Origin: Actinomycetota bacterium
GTDB taxonomy: Bacteria; Actinomycetota; Acidimicrobiia; Acidimicrobiales; Ilumatobacteraceae
NCBI GenBank assembly: GCA_016700055.1
Contig: CP064997.1
Coordinates: 2,976,001-3,040,000 of the forward strand
Direction: 5' to 3'
DNA: 64,000 nt
Both the position numbers and the translations under genes were made by a program. Shown here one piece after another: positions 23,484 through 30,811 of this stretch; the stretch's first letter is position 1, and each line of letters starts with the position of its first letter. The notes below the pieces were generated by a model. The model was given only the letters and a program-made list of their open reading frames with translations, ran no database searches and was not told the origin of the DNA.

Positions 23484-24662
23484 TCAGGTTGCCGGCGCGA
23501 GGACCAGCGAACCGTTGTGGCCGCCGAAGCCGAAGTTGTTGGAGATCGTCGGCCCCGGAGTCCAGTGCCGGGCGGTGCCGGTGACGACGTCGATCGCCAT
23601 CTCCGGGTCGACGTCGGTCGTCCCTGCGGTGGGCGGGATCAGCCGGTGCTCGATGGCGAGCAGCACGGCGGCGGCCTCCAAGGCCCCTGCCGCGCCGAGC
23701 GCGTGCCCGGTGACACCCTTGATCGAGGTGACCGGAACGCGGTTGGCGCCGAACAACGCGGCCACCGCTTCCGCCTCGGCGGCGTCGTTCAGCGGCGTCG
23801 ACGTGCCGTGGGCGTTCACCTGCACGATGTCTGCGGGTTGCAGGCCGGCGTCGTCCAGGGCGAGGCGCATGCAGGCGATGGCACCGGTGCCCCCCGGGGC
23901 CGGAGCCGTCACGTGGTGGGCGTCGGCGTTGCTGGCCGAGCCGAGCACCTCGGCGAGAACGGTGGCTCCGCGGGCCTGCGCGTGCTCCCACTCTTCGAGT
24001 ACCAGCATCGCCGCACCCTCGCCCATCACGAAACCGTCACGGCCCACGTCGAAGGGGCGGCTGGACCCCGACGTGGAGAGCGCGGTCATGTTGGCAAAGC
24101 CGGCCAGCGCGGTGACGGTGGACGCGGACTCGCTGCCCCCGGTGACCATCGCGTCGCAGCGGCCCATGGCCACGAGCCGCGCCGCGTACCCGATGGCATG
24201 GGTCGAAGCCGCGCAGGCAGTGCAGATGGTCTCGTTCGGGCCCTGCAAGCCGAAGCGCATCGAGATCGCCGCGCCCGACGCATTCGCCATCATCATCGGG
24301 ACGAGGAACGGCGACACCCGCCGATCCCCCTTCGCGAGGCGCAGCTCGACCTGTTCCTCCAGGGTGTGCAGCCCCCCGATGCCGGTGCCGACGACGACCC
24401 CGAAGCGGGCCGGCTCGACGCCGACCGAGCCCGCCTGATCGAGCGCTTCGGTCGCGGCGGCGACGGCGAACTGCTCTACGCGGTCGGCGCGGCGCGCCTC
24501 CTTGGGGTTCGGGTACCACGAGGCGGGATCCCAGCCGGCGAGGTGCACCGACCTCGCGCCGGTGATGCCCGGGCCAAGCAGGCCCTGCCAGTAGGCCTCG
24601 CGCCCGAGACCGCAAGGAGCGACGACGCCGAGGCCGGTGACCGCGACCCGCCGCCCGAGCAT
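23484..24662 (-). CDS. fabF: Beta-ketoacyl-ACP synthase II
   Basis: Condenses malonyl-ACP with acyl-ACP in FAS-II elongation. Length is 392 residues. The catalytic triad is complete: Cys150 in CTACAASTHA, His285 in NAHGTSTPLND and His320 in KGVTGHALGAAG. The C-terminal SNNFGFGGHN loop is conserved. The start codon overlaps the acpP stop by one base (TGATG). It is the last gene of the operon fabD-fabH-fabG-acpP-fabF. The CxxC-like CTAC detail and the short 26-residue gap to the sulfatase gene suggest no extra gene follows. Confidence 0.96.
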   Translation of the reverse strand: MLGRRVAVTGLGVVAPCGLGREAYWQGLLGPGITGARSVHLAGWDPASWYPNPKEARRADRVEQFAVAAATEALDQAGSVGVEPARFGVVVGTGIGGLHTLEEQVELRLAKGDRRVSPFLVPMMMANASGAAISMRFGLQGPNETICTACAASTHAIGYAARLVAMGRCDAMVTGGSESASTVTALAGFANMTALSTSGSSRPFDVGRDGFVMGEGAAMLVLEEWEHAQARGATVLAEVLGSASNADAHHVTAPAPGGTGAIACMRLALDDAGLQPADIVQVNAHGTSTPLNDAAEAEAVAALFGANRVPVTSIKGVTGHALGAAGALEAAAVLLAIEHRLIPPTAGTTDVDPEMAIDVVTGTARHWTPGPTISNNFGFGGHNGSLVLAPAT

Positions 24663-24898
24663 CAGAGCTTCCCGGCGACCAGCTCGTACGCCTGGCCGAC
24701 GGTCTCGATGCCTTCAAGCTCCTCTTCGGGAACCTCTACTCCGAACTCCTCCTCGAGCGCCATCACGAGCTCGACCAGGTCGAGGCTGTCGGCGTCGAGG
24801 TCGTCACCGAAGCGGGCGTCGGGGGTGACCTGTGCCGGGTCGACGCTCAGCACCTCGACGGCGCAATCGCGGAAGCGGGCGAACAGCTCTTCGTTCAC
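24662..24898 (-). CDS. acpP: Acyl carrier protein
   Basis: A 78-residue four-helix carrier with the phosphopantetheine serine in DADSLDLVELVMALEEEF (Ser38). The strongly acidic helix II and the VSVDPAQVTPDARFGDDL lead-in are typical of FAS-II ACP. The start is GTG 24898; the ATG two bases further upstream meets a stop at once. It carries growing acyl chains between FabD, FabH, FabG, FabZ and FabF. The 78 bases between fabG and acpP form the largest gap in the operon. Confidence 0.96.
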   Translation of the reverse strand: MNEELFARFRDCAVEVLSVDPAQVTPDARFGDDLDADSLDLVELVMALEEEFGVEVPEEELEGIETVGQAYELVAGKL

Positions 24899-24976
24899 AT
24901 GGACTCCTTGGTAGGTGTGGGGTGTTGCCCGGATCGACGCGCGACCCGGGAGTGGATGGAGAAGGATAAGGCGTGG

Positions 24977-25681
24977 TCAGTGGCCCATGCCCAGCCCGCC
25001 GTCGACCGGGATCACCGCCCCGGTGATGTAGGCGGCGTCGGCAGAGGCGAGGAAGGCGACCGCGGCGGCGATCTCGTCGGGTGTGGCGACCCTGCCGAGC
25101 GGCACGGCTGCGGTGAGCTCGGCCAGGCGCTGCTCGCTCAGCGCGGCGGTCATGTCGGTGGCGACCGGTCCCGGGGCCACCACGTTGACCGTGATCGAAC
25201 GTGAGCCGAGCTCGCGCGCGAGCGAGCGGGCGAGTCCGACCAGGCCGGCCTTCGACGCCGCGTAGTTGGCCTGGCCGGCCGAGCCGAGCAGCCCGACCAC
25301 GCTCGACACGAGGACGATGCGTCCCCGCCTGGCGCGCAGCATCCCCTGGGTGGCGCGCTTGCACACGCGGAACGCGGCGGTGAGGTTGGCGTCGACGACG
25401 GAGGTGAAGTCCTGCTCGGACATCCGCAGCAGCAGCGTGTCCTTGGTGATGCCGGCGTTCGACACGAGCACCTCGACCGGGCCGAGCTCGGCTTCGACGG
25501 TGGCGAAAGCGGCGTCGACCTGCTCGGTGGAGGTGACGTCGCAGGGCACGCCGAGCACTCCCGCGGGCGCCTCGCCCGAGCGGAGCGTCACGGCCACCTT
25601 GTCACCGAGGCCGACGAAGCGCTGCGCGCACGCGAGGCCGATGCCGCGCGCGCCTCCCGTGACCAGGACCACCCTGCTCAT
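24977..25681 (-). CDS. fabG: 3-oxoacyl-ACP reductase
   Basis: NADPH-dependent short-chain reductase for the first reduction in FAS-II. Length is 234 residues. The cofactor loop is TGGARGIG at residues 8-15 and NAG at 75-77. The catalytic Ser127, Tyr140 and Lys144 lie in LVSSVVG and NYAASKAG. The C-terminus GAVIPVDGGLGMGH is the standard FabG ending. It overlaps fabH by 4 bases (ATGA), fixing its place in the fatty-acid operon. Confidence 0.95.
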   Translation of the reverse strand: MSRVVLVTGGARGIGLACAQRFVGLGDKVAVTLRSGEAPAGVLGVPCDVTSTEQVDAAFATVEAELGPVEVLVSNAGITKDTLLLRMSEQDFTSVVDANLTAAFRVCKRATQGMLRARRGRIVLVSSVVGLLGSAGQANYAASKAGLVGLARSLARELGSRSITVNVVAPGPVATDMTAALSEQRLAELTAAVPLGRVATPDEIAAAVAFLASADAAYITGAVIPVDGGLGMGH

Positions 25682-26670
25682 CTCGCCTGCCTCGGCAGCG
25701 CGGGCCGGGCGCTGATCCCCGGCCCACCTCCCCAGCGCAAGATGGCGCTCGCCGCAGTCATCCCGGCGCCGAAGCCAACGAGCAGCACGAGGTCGCCGTC
25801 ACTGACCCGCCCGGTGTCGAGGGCGTCGGCGAGCGCGAGGGGGATCGACGCCGACGACGTGTTGCCGGTGCGGTGGAGCACGATCGAGGTGCGCTCCATC
25901 GGGATGCCCAACCGCTCACAGGCTGCCTTGATGATCCTGACGTTCGCCTGGTGGGGCACGACGAGCGCGATGTCGTCGGCCGCCACCCCGGCGTCCGCCA
26001 TCGCCCGCTCGGCGCTGTCGACCATGATCCGCACCGCGCGGCGAAAGACCTCCTTGCCGTCCATCTGCAAGAAGTCGCCGAGCTCGCAGTACAAGAAGCG
26101 CTCCGCGGAGCCGTCCGCGTCGAGGTGCCACGAGACGAGCGCCCCGGGGCCGTCGACGGCTTCGAGCACGACTGCGCCGGAGCCGTCGCCGAACAGCACG
26201 GCGGTGTTGCGGTCGTCCCAGTCGGTGATGCGGGCGAGCGTGTCGGTGCCGATGACGAGGACCTTCTCGGCACCCATCGCGATGAGGCCCTCCGCCGTGA
26301 CGAAGGCGTACACGAAGCCCGAGCAGGCGGCGTTCAGGTCGAACGCGCCGCAGCGCATTCCGAGCTCGTGCTGGACGGTGGCCGACGTGGCCGGCACGGC
26401 GCGATCGGGGGTGGTCGTGGCCAGGACGAGCGCGTCGAAGTCGAGCGGGTCGAGCCCGGCCATCTCGATCGCCTGACGCCCCGACTCGACGGAGAGGCCC
26501 GCGGTCGTGCCGCCCACCCGGCGCTCGTGGATGCCGGTGCGCTCGCGCACCCAGGCGTCGCTGGTGTCGATCGTCGACGCGAGGTCGTCGTTGGTGAGCA
26601 CCTTGTCGGGCAGCGCCGTGCCCCATCCGGTGACGACGGCGTGGCGGGAGCCGTCGGGCAGCTTGGGCAT
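25678..26670 (-). CDS. fabH: Beta-ketoacyl-ACP synthase III
   Basis: Starts fatty-acid chains by condensing acyl-CoA with malonyl-ACP. Length is 330 residues. The catalytic Cys116 is in LNAACSGFVYA, His240 in VVPHQAN and Asn270 in HRTGNTSSAS, the full FabH triad. The start is ATG 26670, which overlaps the fabD stop by one base; a longer in-frame reading runs back through fabD but is shadow sequence. Branched or straight primer preference cannot be told from the sequence. Confidence 0.96.
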   Translation of the reverse strand: MPKLPDGSRHAVVTGWGTALPDKVLTNDDLASTIDTSDAWVRERTGIHERRVGGTTAGLSVESGRQAIEMAGLDPLDFDALVLATTTPDRAVPATSATVQHELGMRCGAFDLNAACSGFVYAFVTAEGLIAMGAEKVLVIGTDTLARITDWDDRNTAVLFGDGSGAVVLEAVDGPGALVSWHLDADGSAERFLYCELGDFLQMDGKEVFRRAVRIMVDSAERAMADAGVAADDIALVVPHQANVRIIKAACERLGIPMERTSIVLHRTGNTSSASIPLALADALDTGRVSDGDLVLLVGFGAGMTAASAILRWGGGPGISARPALPRQAR

Positions 26671-27845
26671 CAGGAGGTCCTCAACCAGGCGACAGGCTGC
26701 CGGGAGGTGATGCGCTCTCCGGCCACGGCGATGTAGCTCTCCACCCGCCCGGCGAACGGGGAACGCACCTCGTGCTCGCCGACGTGGCCGAGCAGCTGGC
26801 CGACCTCGATCTGGGTCCCGGCTCGCACCGCAACGTCGGGCTGGAACACACCGGCCGCGGGGCTGACCACGATGCGCTCGGACGCGAACAGGTGCTCGCC
26901 CTCGAGTTGGGCCGCGCCCGTCGGGGAGCCGGCCTGAACCCACTCGAGCAGCTTGTCGAGATCGTCGGGCGTGGCGATCGAGATCGTGCGCGCCTCGGTG
27001 ACCGTGCGCTTGGCCATGCCGGTGAGCACGCCGCCGGGACCGAGCTCGGCGAAACCGTTCACGCCCAGCTCGTGGAGAGTGTTGAGCGAGTGCCGCCAGC
27101 GCACCGGGTTGCAGAGCTGCGCCGAGAGGAGGCTGGCGAACTCGGCGCCAGCGTCGTGCGCCTCTGCGTCGACGTTGGAGACCACCGGCGCCTCGGCGTC
27201 GCGGGGGTTGGCGTCGGAGATCGCCTTGCGCAGGCGATCGCGGGCCGCGCTCATCAGCGGGGTGTGGAAGGCACCCGAGACGGGAAGCTGCATCACCTTC
27301 TTCGCGCCGAGCTGCTTGGCCACTTCGCTCGCTGCCGCCACGCCGGCCGGCGACCCGGCCACCACAACCTGGCCGGGTGCGTTGAAGTTGGCCACCCAGA
27401 CCTCGTGGTCGGCCCTCCTGCAGGCGACGTCGACCTGGCCGTCGTCGAGACCGAGCACGGCTGCCATCGTGCCCGGGTGCTCGAGGCTGGCCTCGTGCAT
27501 CGCGTCGGCCCGCTCGCACACCAGGCGGACGCCCTCCTCGAAACCCAGCGCACCGGTGGCGGTGAGGGCGGTGTACTCGCCCAGGCTGTGGCCGGCGAAG
27601 AAGCTCGGCTCGATGCCGAGCCGCTCGACGGCGTCGAGCACGACGAGGCTGGCGACGAACGTGGTGAGCTGTGCCTGGCGGGTGTCCTTCAGCTCGTCGG
27701 CACTCGCGTCGAGCAGCAGCGCGGCGACGTCGCGCCCGGCGACCTCGGAGGCCTCGTCGACGAGCTCCCAACTCGGATGATCGACCCACGGCCGGCCCAT
27801 GCCGGGGCGCTGTGAGCCCTGACCGGGAAAGGTGAAAGCGAGCAT
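26670..27845 (-). CDS. fabD: Malonyl-CoA:ACP transacylase fused to a biotinyl/lipoyl-like domain
   Basis: Loads malonyl groups on ACP. The FabD part spans about residues 1-305 with FPGQGSQ (6-12), nucleophile Ser87 in GHSLGEY, and His194 in GAFHTPLM. After it come about 85 extra residues. Residues 324-389 (RIVVSPAAGVFQP..., LGHVGEHEVRSPFAGRVES..., SRQPVAWL) have the repeated SP-x-x-G-x-hydrophobic hammerhead pattern of biotinyl/lipoyl carrier domains. The EAMKM lysine loop is absent, so modification is unlikely. Typical FabD is about 310 residues, so this is a fusion. It may dock the transacylase near acetyl-CoA carboxylase (inference). First gene of the FAS-II operon. Confidence 0.93.
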   Translation of the reverse strand: MLAFTFPGQGSQRPGMGRPWVDHPSWELVDEASEVAGRDVAALLLDASADELKDTRQAQLTTFVASLVVLDAVERLGIEPSFFAGHSLGEYTALTATGALGFEEGVRLVCERADAMHEASLEHPGTMAAVLGLDDGQVDVACRRADHEVWVANFNAPGQVVVAGSPAGVAAASEVAKQLGAKKVMQLPVSGAFHTPLMSAARDRLRKAISDANPRDAEAPVVSNVDAEAHDAGAEFASLLSAQLCNPVRWRHSLNTLHELGVNGFAELGPGGVLTGMAKRTVTEARTISIATPDDLDKLLEWVQAGSPTGAAQLEGEHLFASERIVVSPAAGVFQPDVAVRAGTQIEVGQLLGHVGEHEVRSPFAGRVESYIAVAGERITSRQPVAWLRTS

Positions 27846-27971
27846 TCGGTGGGACCTGTGGTTCCTCGTCGGCGCGGGGCGCGAGATGCCCCCGGTGCGG
27901 CGACGATAGACGTCTTCGCGGGCGCAGTCTTGCTACCGCCGGGTAACGCCGCCGCTACGCTGTCCGTCCCG

Positions 27972-28054
27972 GCCCGAGTGGCGGAATGGCAGACGCGGCG
28001 GACTCAAAATCCGCTGTCTTCACGGACGTGTGGGTTCGAGTCCCACCTCGGGCA
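27972..28054 (+). tRNA. tRNA-Leu (anticodon CAA)
   Basis: A class II tRNA of 83 bases. The acceptor stem is GCCCGAG/CTCGGGC with discriminator A. The D-arm has GGCGGAATGGCAGACGC, the anticodon stem GCGGA/TCCGC closes the loop CTCAAAA (anticodon CAA), there is a long variable arm, and the T-loop is GGGTTCGAGTCCC. CCA is not encoded. TACGCT at 27956-27961 is a plausible -10. The last 35 bases are overlapped on the other strand by the end of malQ. Confidence 0.97.
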
Positions 28055-29807
28055 CCGGAGCTTCCTCGGCGAGAGCGCGAGTCGCCGCGTGCGGCAAGAG
28101 CAGGCGCTCGACCGGCACGGGCAGCCGCCGGCACCAGTTCTCGCGCAGGGGTTGAGAGGGTTCGTTCGGGCGGTCGGGTGTGCCGGAGAGGTCCTCCGCG
28201 GTGACGAGGCGCAGCCTGGCAGGGGAGTCGAGCAGGTGACGATGGGCCGCGGCCGCCACCTGCACCGCAGGACGGTCGGGGCCGAGCCCGGTGAGTGCCT
28301 CCAGCCGCTCACGCATCTCGGTGTCGCCGTCGACGCCGCTCCACACGCCGGCGATCGTCGGCAGGTCGTGGGTGGTGATGGTGGCCAGGCTGGCCTCCGG
28401 CCACGACTCGGGCCCCAACGGCTCGAACCACAGCACCTTCGTCCCGAGGACCCCGGCACGGGCCATCGCCTCGCGCACGGAGGGCTGCACGGTGCCGAGG
28501 TCCTCGCCGATGATGAACGCGCCCGCCCTCGTGGCCTCGATGGCGATGATCGCGAGCAGCTCGTCGCCGGGGAAGTGAACGTAGGCGCCGTCGGCGGGTT
28601 CGCCCCCCGGTGGGATCCAGAACTGGCGATAGAGGCCCATCACGTGGTCGATGCGCATCCCGGCGAGGTGGCGGAACGCGAGCCGGGCCGTCTCGACGAT
28701 CGCCCGGTATCCGTCGGCGCGCAGCTTCCAGGGCACGAACCCGGGCAGGCCCCAGTCCTGGCCGTGGGCGCTGAACGGGTCGGGAGGAGCCCCGATCACC
28801 ACGTCGAGGGCGAGCTGGTCCTGGAACTCCCAGGCGTCGGCACCGTGGGTGGCGAACCCGACGGCGAGGTCGCCGATCAGCGCCGCTCCGGCATCCGCGG
28901 CCTCGGCCAAGGCCTGGTCGATGCGCCACTGCAACCACGCGTGGAACTCGATGCGGGCGGCGATCGCCGGGTCGTCGTGGGCGCGATCGGTGATCGCAGA
29001 CGACGACGGGTGCCGGAACTGCTCCGGCCACGCGCGCCACAGCGGACCGTGGTCGTCGGCGACGGCACACCACGAAGCGAACCGCCACAACGCTTCGCCC
29101 TGCTCACGTGCCCATGCCCGCCACGCCGGCTCCCAGCGGTCGGCCTCGAAGCGCGCTTCCAGGGCCCCACGCTTCGCGGTCCAGGCGGCGTCGCGGTCGA
29201 CCAGGGGGCCGTCGTTCGGCACCGGTGACGTGCCGTCGAGGGGGATCAGCAGTGGATTGCGGTAGCGGCGGGAGCTCGCGTAGTAGGGGCTCGGATCCTG
29301 GGGCACGGCCGGGTGCGGGGCGTGCAGCGGGCTGAGCAGCATCGCCCCTCCGCCGGCGGCACTGACCCGCTTGGCGAGCGTGGCCACGTCACGCAGGTCG
29401 CCGATGCCCCAGCTCTGGTCGCTCCACAGCGAATACGTCTGGCACGCCACGCCCCACGCGCGGGGCGCGGCCGGACACTGCTCGGGATGCACGACGAGGC
29501 GCGTCCACGGACCGCCGTCGGCGGGGGCGAGCTCGTGATAACCGATCGGCAGCTCCGGGGGGAGCTGGGTGACCGTGCCGATGTGCGTGCCGTCCTCGAG
29601 CACCACGTCGCACGGGCCGAGCAGCTGCTCTTGACGGCCGACCGGCACGAACCACATCGGCATTCCGCCCGGCGGGGTCTCGTACGGGTCGTGCGCGTCG
29701 GCTGCCCCCATCGCCTCGCGGAGCGCGATGCGGGCGTGATCGGGGGTCGGGTGCCACGTGCCCTCGATGTCGTGGAAGCCGTCGGCGATGCCCCATGCGT
29801 CGGTCAC
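28020..29807 (-). CDS. malQ: 4-alpha-glucanotransferase
   Basis: Amylomaltase of glycosyl hydrolase family 77 that transfers maltodextrin segments. Length is 595 residues. The GH77 catalytic residues are visible: nucleophile Asp in MRIDHVMGLYRQFWIP, acid/base Glu in IIGEDLGTV and stabilising Asp in TTHDLPTIAGVW. The N-terminal part before YSLWSDQSWGIGDLRD is an extra beta domain found in actinobacterial members. The start is GTG 29807. The gene's last 12 codons (ending VGLEPTRP) run antisense through the T-arm and acceptor stem of tRNA-Leu. Glycogen or maltodextrin use is likely, but no partner gene is nearby. Confidence 0.93.
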   Translation of the reverse strand: MTDAWGIADGFHDIEGTWHPTPDHARIALREAMGAADAHDPYETPPGGMPMWFVPVGRQEQLLGPCDVVLEDGTHIGTVTQLPPELPIGYHELAPADGGPWTRLVVHPEQCPAAPRAWGVACQTYSLWSDQSWGIGDLRDVATLAKRVSAAGGGAMLLSPLHAPHPAVPQDPSPYYASSRRYRNPLLIPLDGTSPVPNDGPLVDRDAAWTAKRGALEARFEADRWEPAWRAWAREQGEALWRFASWCAVADDHGPLWRAWPEQFRHPSSSAITDRAHDDPAIAARIEFHAWLQWRIDQALAEAADAGAALIGDLAVGFATHGADAWEFQDQLALDVVIGAPPDPFSAHGQDWGLPGFVPWKLRADGYRAIVETARLAFRHLAGMRIDHVMGLYRQFWIPPGGEPADGAYVHFPGDELLAIIAIEATRAGAFIIGEDLGTVQPSVREAMARAGVLGTKVLWFEPLGPESWPEASLATITTHDLPTIAGVWSGVDGDTEMRERLEALTGLGPDRPAVQVAAAAHRHLLDSPARLRLVTAEDLSGTPDRPNEPSQPLRENWCRRLPVPVERLLLPHAATRALAEEAPVPEVGLEPTRP

Positions 29808-29890
29808 CCGACCAGTCTGGCGCGGCTCTCCCCCTGCGCGCGGGCAACGCTCTCACCGAGGGAGTGCCTGCGCCGGCGGGGATACCGCCC

Positions 29891-29896
29891 TAGTCT
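29891..29896 (+). promoter_or_regulatory. Leaderless-type -10 of the coiled-coil gene
   Basis: TAGTCT ends 7 bases before the ATG at 29904. The spacer CGCGACG holds no ribosome-binding site. Confidence 0.45.
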
Positions 29897-29903
29897 CGCG
29901 ACG

Positions 29904-30188
29904 ATGGTCGACTGGCTCGTCGAGCGACGGCTGAGGCAGAACAGCGATCGCCTGCGGCGACTGCGCGAGGAGCTGCTCGTCATCGACGAGCAGCTCGACC
30001 ACCTGAGCGACGACGCGGCCGACAAGGAGCTGCGCGCGCTGGTCGCGGAGACACCCGTGGCCGCGTCGGAGTTCCGCGACGCCCAGCTCCATGCGAACGC
30101 GATGGCTCGTCATCGTGTGCACCTCGTCGATTCGATCGTCGAGCTCGAGCGCCGGCAGGACGAGCTGCTCGATCGTCTCGGCACCTGA
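29904..30188 (+). CDS. Small coiled-coil protein, function unknown
   Basis: A 94-residue, highly charged, almost wholly helical protein (WLVERRLRQNSDRLRRLREELLVIDEQLDHLSDDAADKELRALVAE...). Heptad-like spacing of Leu and Val suggests two long coiled-coil helices separated near ETPVAAS. Short conserved proteins of this kind are common beside signalling genes in actinobacteria, but I do not recognise a named family. It precedes the ANTAR response regulator by 47 bases on the same strand and may be co-expressed. Confidence 0.75.
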   Translation: MVDWLVERRLRQNSDRLRRLREELLVIDEQLDHLSDDAADKELRALVAETPVAASEFRDAQLHANAMARHRVHLVDSIVELERRQDELLDRLGT

Positions 30189-30235
30189 ACGGGTGCTTGA
30201 ATGGCGGTGGCCACGCCAGCGAAAGGAACACGCCC

Positions 30236-30811
30236 GTGAGCATCCGCGTCGTCATCGCCGAGGACGAGGCCATCATCCGGCTCGACCTGCGGGAGACCCT
30301 GGAGGAGGAGGGCTACGACGTGGTCGGCGAGACCGGCCGCGGCGATGAGGCGGTGGAGCTCACCCGAGCGCTGCGACCCGACCTCGCCATCCTCGACATC
30401 AAGATGCCCGGCATGGACGGTCTGGAGGCGGCACGGGTCGTCAGCGACGAGCGCATCTGCGCCGTGCTGGTGCTCACCGCGTTCAGCCAGCGCGAGGTCG
30501 TCGAGCAGGCCCGTGACGCAGGAGCCCTCGCGTACCTCGTCAAGCCGTTCCAGAAGAGCGACCTGATCCCCGCGATCGAGGTCGCGATTGGGCGCTTCCG
30601 CGAGCTGCAGGCGCTGTCGGGCGAGGTCGACTCCCTCGGCGAACAGCTCGAGTCGCGCAAGGTGATCGACCGCGCCAAGGGCAAGCTGATGGACGAGCAC
30701 GGCCTGCGCGAGCAGGACGCCTTCCGCTTCATCCAGCGCACCGCGATGAGTGAGCGCAGCCGCATGCGTGACGTCGCCGAACGTGTGCTGGCGGGCGAGC
30801 TGCACCCGTGA
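30236..30811 (+). CDS. ANTAR-domain response regulator (PdtaR-like)
   Basis: A 191-residue transcription antiterminator. The receiver domain has EDE near residues 9-11, phospho-acceptor Asp54 in AILDIKMPGMDG, the LTAFSQ switch and the YLVKPFQK lysine. The C-terminal ANTAR domain (about 135-190) has LESRKVIDRAKGKLMDEHGLREQDAFRFIQRTAM, the RNA-binding helices. The mycobacterial homologue PdtaR works with kinase PdtaS; no such kinase is in the window. The start is the GTG at 30236, eight bases after a good AAAGGA ribosome site (30222-30227), one of the few clear ones here. Its stop overlaps the polA start. Confidence 0.93.
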   Translation: MSIRVVIAEDEAIIRLDLRETLEEEGYDVVGETGRGDEAVELTRALRPDLAILDIKMPGMDGLEAARVVSDERICAVLVLTAFSQREVVEQARDAGALAYLVKPFQKSDLIPAIEVAIGRFRELQALSGEVDSLGEQLESRKVIDRAKGKLMDEHGLREQDAFRFIQRTAMSERSRMRDVAERVLAGELHP

